A DNA stretch of 35,314 nt from Nitrososphaerota archaeon (GTDB taxonomy: Archaea; Thermoproteota; Nitrososphaeria; Nitrososphaerales; Nitrosopumilaceae): NCBI GenBank assembly GCA_016872015.1, contig VHBK01000012.1:1-35314 (forward strand). Reading direction: 5' to 3'. Positions 31,015 through 35,314 of this stretch are shown piece after piece. The first letter of the stretch is position 1. Every line of letters begins with the position of its first letter. Under the pieces are notes generated by a model. That model was not told the DNA's origin, did not search any database, and saw only the letters and a list, made by a program, of their open reading frames with translations. A program made the translations under genes and the position numbers.

Positions 31015-32734
31015 AGACAAGAAAACTTCCAATGGCAAATCCCTTGGTTAGTAAAAGAGACTTGTCCAGTGCCTTGGAAAAGTCCTCAAGGACTGCAGTG
31101 CCCATTACTTTGACCTCGGCTTTATGTTCTAGGATCTCAAATGATGTGGGTTCCAGCTTGGCCTCTGCCTGCTTTGCTATGGAATAATACCAGTTTGCCA
31201 TGGTGTCAGGAGTAGTAATTTTGCCAAATGGATAGTAGCCGGTTCTTGTGCGCACAACAATAGAGCTAAAGTGAGTATCTGATGTGCACAATTCCACTAG
31301 TGCCATGCCGTTTTTTGCAAAATGATTTACGACATGTTCACGCACGCCATTTTCCATGTTATTAGAGTCAGACCAGCCAAAAAAGAAATTCTTGCCGTTT
31401 ATTTTCAAACATAATACGCCAAGACCTCCAGGGCCAAGATCAATTGATTTTACATCCATGCCGTTGGAATTTGCATATCCAAACTCTAGTGCATATGATT
31501 CCTTTGTAACAAGAGACTCTAGTGTTGCCTTTGCTGCTTTTAGCATGTCTTGCGAGTCTTCTTGGCCAATTTCCTCACCCATTGCATTGTGACAATCCAC
31601 TACCAAAATTCTCTCAAAGTCTCGATTACTTGCAAGCTGTTCAATTTCCTTTTTGATATTACTTGGTACATCTTCCATTCCGTGCGGCGATAATGACAAA
31701 AACAAGATTGCTGTCTTTTCAAAGAGCATTCCTGTGACGCGCGCCTTGTTCACAGTTACTGTTACTGGCTCTGTACAGTTAGAGCCCTTTTTGAGAACCA
31801 TGTTAGTTGAGAATGTTCCAAGATAGTCATTTACCGCATCCTGTGATGGTAAATTCAGCGCATGGTCAGATACGCTGTGCATTACCATTGCAGACGAGTT
31901 TAGCGTCTTGTAAATTCTATATGTGATGTTGCTTCCTCCAATTGGGTGGTATGGCCCTGGGTGCACCCCTGGCAAGACCATCCTAAAGTCGCCATTATTT
32001 GACTGGAATCTAATCTGCGATGTTAGAACATTTGATGGATTTGAGCGCGACTCAATTATAGATTCTACTTCTTCATAGTTATCTTTACCCCTTGATGCCA
32101 AATATGCCTGGATTAGCTCGTGTGTACTTTTGACTTCTGGATGGCCTGCCCTATCAGTAAGATATGACCAAATCGATGCAATTGCCAAAAATGTAGCGCC
32201 TAGGCCCATTACAATTGGGTCAGTCAGAGACGATACCCACAATTCCTGCGGAATTAATACAAGATACATTGCTACTGGCTGAACAAAGCAAATCGCCCAC
32301 GCCTTTCTCATTGATAGTCCCAAAGTGGTAGTGAGCAGTCCGATTCTAAAGCTGGTAAAAATCAGCATTCCTTCTGTCACATATAACAATGACATCTCAG
32401 GTTTTCCCAAAACGGAAAATGCCGCCAGTCCCATTAATACAATTGCAAGCCACGACATGTTGCCAAAAAGCGACATGTGCAGTGCTTTGGAGTATTCGCG
32501 GTTTCGAATTAGTCTTGCATCGATTTTTTGCGTGATTAGCAGGATGCCCATCAAAATCGGCAGACGGAATGCAAGCTCGTCTTGCCTGTCAAGATATGAT
32601 GTCAAAATGAAATATCCAGTGATTGCAGATACAATTGCAGAAAATATCAGTGAATGATATTTTGATGATGGGGTAAGTAATGTCAGGGAATAACGCTTGT
32701 GTATTTTAGATACATCATCGTATGATTCTGTCAT
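30992..32734 (-). CDS. DUF2070 family membrane protein
   Basis: 580 residues; archaeal DUF2070 proteins have this layout. About six N-terminal membrane helices (residues about 30-200) are followed by a large soluble domain (about 205-555) and a final helix at the C-terminus (LLLTKGFAIGSFLVFIGSLF). The soluble domain holds LPGVHPGPYHPIGGSNITY, VVDCHNAMGEE and LCTSDTHFSS, whose His/Asp residues look like a metal-dependent hydrolase site; that activity is inference. The Sec61-beta gene ends 9 bp upstream, so the two are co-transcribed. Confidence 0.88.
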   Translation of the reverse strand: MTESYDDVSKIHKRYSLTLLTPSSKYHSLIFSAIVSAITGYFILTSYLDRQDELAFRLPILMGILLITQKIDARLIRNREYSKALHMSLFGNMSWLAIVLMGLAAFSVLGKPEMSLLYVTEGMLIFTSFRIGLLTTTLGLSMRKAWAICFVQPVAMYLVLIPQELWVSSLTDPIVMGLGATFLAIASIWSYLTDRAGHPEVKSTHELIQAYLASRGKDNYEEVESIIESRSNPSNVLTSQIRFQSNNGDFRMVLPGVHPGPYHPIGGSNITYRIYKTLNSSAMVMHSVSDHALNLPSQDAVNDYLGTFSTNMVLKKGSNCTEPVTVTVNKARVTGMLFEKTAILFLSLSPHGMEDVPSNIKKEIEQLASNRDFERILVVDCHNAMGEEIGQEDSQDMLKAAKATLESLVTKESYALEFGYANSNGMDVKSIDLGPGGLGVLCLKINGKNFFFGWSDSNNMENGVREHVVNHFAKNGMALVELCTSDTHFSSIVVRTRTGYYPFGKITTPDTMANWYYSIAKQAEAKLEPTSFEILEHKAEVKVMGTAVLEDFSKALDKSLLLTKGFAIGSFLVFIGSLFL

Positions 32735-32743
32735 TTTAGGTCT

Positions 32744-32914
32744 TTATTTTATCAGGAATAAGTCAAGCATCCAAGATACTACAATTAGACCAACTGGAAT
32801 TGCAACTACGATTCGTGGATCGAGTCTGTATCCTTTAGTTTCGTCCTCAAAGAAGCGCAATAAACCTGCAGACGATGCTGGTAGTGGTGCGCTTTTCTTT
32901 TTGCTACTGCTCAT
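32744..32914 (-). CDS. protein translocase subunit Sec61-beta / SecG (archaeal)
   Basis: A 56-residue gene missed by the ORF track. MSSSKKKSAPLPASSAGLLR then FFEDETKGYRLDP and a single C-terminal membrane helix (IVVAIPVGLIVVSWMLDLFL) match the archaeal Sec61-beta subunit: basic/Pro N-tail, S-S-A-G-L-x-R-F-F block, tail-anchor. It is the small non-essential-type subunit of the SecYE-beta channel in the cytoplasmic membrane. A TATA-like TTTTTATC around 32943 is properly spaced. It precedes DUF2070 by 9 bp. Confidence 0.92.
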   Translation of the reverse strand: MSSSKKKSAPLPASSAGLLRFFEDETKGYRLDPRIVVAIPVGLIVVSWMLDLFLIK

Positions 32915-32951
32915 TTGATTGTGAAGCTAGGAACTAAAGATAAAAACTTTA

Positions 32952-33278
32952 TCATTTCTGTAACTTGGAAACAGTCTCTAAAAGCGCGTTTATCGATTTT
33001 AGTATTTGTTGTTGTTTTTCATGGTCTTTTTCCGCCTCTAGCTCCTTTGTGAGATCTTCCAGTTTTTTGTTCATAGAATCCAATATAGGATTCTTTGGCT
33101 GATCTATTTTCGGCGCCTCCACAACCTTGCTCTGGTCAGGCTCTTTTCCACAGCTGACACAAAGAGCATTGCCGTCTTTCATTACGCGAACCCCCTTGCA
33201 ATACGGACACGGCTCTGCAAGAAGTGTGGCCCCCTTTAACAATAATTCTACTGCCTTTTTTCGAAGATCCTGCGACAT
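32952..33278 (-). CDS. UPF0148 / autoantigen p27-like zinc-ribbon protein
   Basis: 108 residues from ATG 33278 (MSQDLRKKAVELLLKGATLL); the longer track start adds five residues. Residues about 24-45 form a C-x2-C...C-x2-C ribbon (CPYCKGV then CVSCGK), preceded by the helix LRKKAVELLLKGATLLAEPC that characterises archaeal relatives of the Sjogren/scleroderma autoantigen p27 family. The C-terminal third is a coiled coil (LEDLTKELEAEKDHEKQQQI). Cytoplasmic, function unknown. It lies upstream of the Sec61-beta gene on the same strand and is divergent from aIF1. Confidence 0.85.
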   Translation of the reverse strand: MSQDLRKKAVELLLKGATLLAEPCPYCKGVRVMKDGNALCVSCGKEPDQSKVVEAPKIDQPKNPILDSMNKKLEDLTKELEAEKDHEKQQQILKSINALLETVSKLQK

Positions 33279-33370
33279 GATATGATACATCAAGTCTTTG
33301 ATAAAAAAACTTGCAAGAAAATTCCAATAAGGCTTAATAGTCGGCTCAAGGAAATTATTTTAGTAAAATA

Positions 33371-33679
33371 ATGGCAGTAATTTGCAACACATGTGGACTA
33401 CCTGAAGATTTGTGTGCTTGCGGCGATCTTAACAAAGAATCAACCAAAATTGTTATCAGACTAGAAGAAAGGCGATTTAAGAAAAAGGGCACAATGATCG
33501 AAGGGCTGGATTCAAAGCTAAACGACCTAAACGGAACGCTATCTGAGCTAAAGCGCAAGTACGCCTGCGGTGGGACAACAAAGGACAACTATATTTTCCT
33601 CCAAGGAGACCACCGAGACACCATGAAAGAAACCCTAGTCAGACTCGGATTCTCCGAATCAAGCATCGAAGTCCACTAA
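33371..33679 (+). CDS. translation initiation factor aIF1 (SUI1 family)
   Basis: 102 residues. The SUI1 core is clear: TKIVIRLEERRFKKKGTMIE (beta-hairpin basic loop), LKRKYACGGTTKDN and the closing FLQGDHRDTMKETLVRLGF. The N-terminus has CNTCGLPEDLCACGD, the Cys cluster seen in archaeal SUI1 proteins and likely zinc binding. aIF1 binds the small ribosomal subunit and guards start-codon selection, relevant in a genome with many leaderless mRNAs and TTG/GTG starts. The CPBP protease gene begins at the base after its stop codon. Confidence 0.95.
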   Translation: MAVICNTCGLPEDLCACGDLNKESTKIVIRLEERRFKKKGTMIEGLDSKLNDLNGTLSELKRKYACGGTTKDNYIFLQGDHRDTMKETLVRLGFSESSIEVH

Positions 33680-34657
33680 ATGCAAGACCACAAAATCCTG
33701 CAGGGCCTAGCAATTCCATATTCCGCTTTAATCTCAGTTGTTTTCGGACTGATGATACTATCATTCCCAATCGGCGCGTATTTGTTTTTCAACTCCCAAA
33801 TAGGAAAAAGCGTTGATTATGCATTACCCATAACAGAATTAGATTTTTTAAAGGGACAGGACTGGCTTGGCTGGCTTGGAATCGGCGATGTCTTTATTGT
33901 GGCCTGGGCCGCATTTCTGATTTTATTTGTAATATCCAGCATGGGGCCAAAAAAGAACTTTCTCAAAGTATTGTCTCCTATAATGTCTGGCTCGTATGAA
34001 TCCCAGGATGGCAGCTACCTAGTCCAGATTATCAAGTGGTTCTCAATCATCATTGTGTTATCTGGATTAATTGACATCACACAACGGTTGGTAGGCATCA
34101 CAATAACGCCGCCAACCTTTGAGAACGACCTGACAGGATTTTTAGGAATCACCACTGCACCAATAATTGAAGAGATTGGCTTTAGAATAATTCTAGTCGG
34201 CATTCCTCTGTTTTTGCTATACTCTCATAGAGCATCCGCAAGATTGTTCTTCAAGTCATTGTGGAATCCGTCCGCAAATCTGCCAATCACTAGTCCAAAA
34301 AAGGCAATCATACTTGTTGTACTAGTAGGTGTCATGTTTGGGGCAACCCATGTTCTGTCGGATCAGTGGAGCAACGGCAAGTTTGCCCAGGCAGCAATGG
34401 CAGGAATAATAATTGGTTGGGTCTACTATCGATACGGCTTTGTTGCTGCATTGCTAATCCATTGGGCGACAAACTATGTCGTGTATTCTTATGCATATTT
34501 GGTGTCAAGCATCAACGAAACAAGAGTGATGGACTCGTTTTCACATTCCCTTATTTTGACAATAGAGGTAATTTTGCTTCTGACAGGTGCACTTGCAATT
34601 GCGCTAAGTATACTAGAATACAGAAAGAACAAGATGGTAAAAAGTCTAAGCGTCTAG
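33680..34657 (+). CDS. CPBP (CAAX/Abi-type) intramembrane metalloprotease
   Basis: 325 residues with about eight membrane helices. The three CPBP motifs are present: APIIEEIGFR (E-E-x-x-x-R), VMFGATHVLS (F-x-x-x-H) and LLIHWATNYV (H-x-x-x-N), which together form the intramembrane zinc-protease site. Relatives cleave prenylated or membrane substrates, or process peptides. Translation starts at the ATG immediately after the aIF1 stop, so the genes are a transcriptional unit, though a functional link is not evident. Nine bases separate its stop from that of the last, opposite-strand gene. Confidence 0.92.
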   Translation: MQDHKILQGLAIPYSALISVVFGLMILSFPIGAYLFFNSQIGKSVDYALPITELDFLKGQDWLGWLGIGDVFIVAWAAFLILFVISSMGPKKNFLKVLSPIMSGSYESQDGSYLVQIIKWFSIIIVLSGLIDITQRLVGITITPPTFENDLTGFLGITTAPIIEEIGFRIILVGIPLFLLYSHRASARLFFKSLWNPSANLPITSPKKAIILVVLVGVMFGATHVLSDQWSNGKFAQAAMAGIIIGWVYYRYGFVAALLIHWATNYVVYSYAYLVSSINETRVMDSFSHSLILTIEVILLLTGALAIALSILEYRKNKMVKSLSV

Positions 34658-34666
34658 ATTTGTAAA

Positions 34667-35314
34667 TTAGGGTTTCCAGTCTTTAGGCATAGAGCCACGA
34701 TTTGAGTTTGGTTTTGGCTCTTCCTTTGGTGCCTCATGTCCTGCTGGAAGTGAGCCACGTGTAGAGCCCTGGTCATAGACACTTGTGTGTTGCTTGTAGC
34801 TAGTGTCGCCTGTTGCAAGTTCTGCTTCGCCTCTGTTGGTCTTGTATCCACCAGATGCCTCACTTGTGTCAACTCCTCGAAGATATTTTGGGTCAATGCC
34901 AGTCTGGATGTATTCAGATTCTTTCTTTGCTTTTTTGTTGCTCCACCAAAAGAATCCACCTGCGCCGGCTGCTGCCATGCCAGCCATTCCATATATGATG
35001 AATATTGGGAACGAACCGGACGATGTCTGTGCGCCAGTAGACGGTGCCACTGGGGATACACCCACTACCTCACCGCCATTTAGTTTGTCAGGCGATGCAT
35101 AGCCTGCAAGGAAGATGTTGCCAGAGTCACCAGACTCGATTGTTCTAATGTGATAAGTTTTATCAGAGGTAAATGTCACCTCAAATTCTTTTTCTTTGAT
35201 TTGTCCTTCACGGAAGCTGCTCTCACCCATGGTAAATGATGATACCACTACCTTGGCGCCGGAAAATCCGTATTTGCTGGTCTCTGCAACTATACCAGTT
35301 GGGTCTGCCAAAAA
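34667..35314 (-). CDS. membrane-anchored protein with external domain, 5' end cut by window edge
   Basis: At least 214 residues; the reading frame stays open to the last base, so the TTG at 35311 is probably not the true start and an N-terminal signal region lies outside. The visible part is an external beta-type domain (e.g. FEVTFTSDKTYHIRTIESGD), a Gly/Ala-rich membrane helix (about 103-125, FPIFIIYGMAGMAAAGAGGF) and a Lys/Ser/Pro-rich cytoplasmic tail of about 85 residues with two similar segments (STRGSLPAGHE, SNRGSMPKDW). I do not recognise the family. Confidence 0.75.
   Translation of the reverse strand, partial: FLADPTGIVAETSKYGFSGAKVVVSSFTMGESSFREGQIKEKEFEVTFTSDKTYHIRTIESGDSGNIFLAGYASPDKLNGGEVVGVSPVAPSTGAQTSSGSFPIFIIYGMAGMAAAGAGGFFWWSNKKAKKESEYIQTGIDPKYLRGVDTSEASGGYKTNRGEAELATGDTSYKQHTSVYDQGSTRGSLPAGHEAPKEEPKPNSNRGSMPKDWKP

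Noticed and set aside
1-35314. CRISPR arrays, transposases, integrases, phage genes, att sites
   Set aside because: No regularly spaced repeats beyond the short ones reported and no mobile-element proteins in any frame read.

Overview
The window looks like chromosomal DNA of an ammonia-oxidising-type thaumarchaeon (Nitrososphaerota; the Nitrosopumilales-like lineages fit best). Support comes from archaeal-type ProRS, Alba, Sec61-beta, aIF1/SUI1, DUF2070, Nre, SMC, a geranylgeranyl reductase of the ether-lipid type and a divergent archaeosortase. The gene style also fits: many TTG/GTG starts, and TATA-like boxes centred about 26 bp upstream of start codons, so many transcripts should be leaderless. 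GC looks near 40% by eye (not computed). I see no rRNA, tRNA, CRISPR array, transposase or phage gene; this is densely packed core chromosome with lineage-specific genes.

Layout. 1-2600: partial secreted protein, prolyl-tRNA synthetase and an orphan Opp-type ATPase. 2.6-6.3 kb: SMC. 6.3-9.8 kb: nitrilase-family hydrolase, tiny zinc-finger protein, PAC2 protein, LysE exporter and an Alba cluster. 9.9-16.2 kb: DinB polymerase with a PIP box, archaeosortase-like membrane protein, a coiled-coil/tubulin-FtsZ gene pair, Nre repair protein with a PIP box, and a BtuF-like protein interrupted by a frameshift. 16.2-24.4 kb: many small membrane, secreted and zinc-binding proteins, an MFS permease with a His-rich loop, a beta-hydroxyacid dehydrogenase, a TPR protein, geranylgeranyl reductase and a PD-(D/E)XK nuclease. 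24.4-30.3 kb: a large secreted multi-module protein split in frame by a single TAA, a zinc-ribbon protein, and a membrane-anchored peptide-type substrate-binding protein. 30.3-35.3 kb: Mrr-like nuclease, DUF2070-Sec61beta pair, UPF0148-type zinc protein, aIF1-CPBP protease pair, and an edge-truncated membrane protein.

Functionally there is a genome-maintenance theme (SMC, Alba, DinB, Nre, two nucleases) and an envelope/secretion theme (Sec61beta, archaeosortase, CPBP protease, surface proteins, lipid reductase). The strongest points for a second look are the tubulin/FtsZ-superfamily GTPase with its translationally close coiled-coil partner; two interrupted genes (in-frame TAA at 26112-26114, frameshift at 15876-15883); and an unusual tail-to-tail packing in which nine of eleven convergent gene pairs overlap at their stop codons. 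Six genes reported here are absent from the ORF track: five complete small genes (including Sec61-beta) and one truncated at the left edge.
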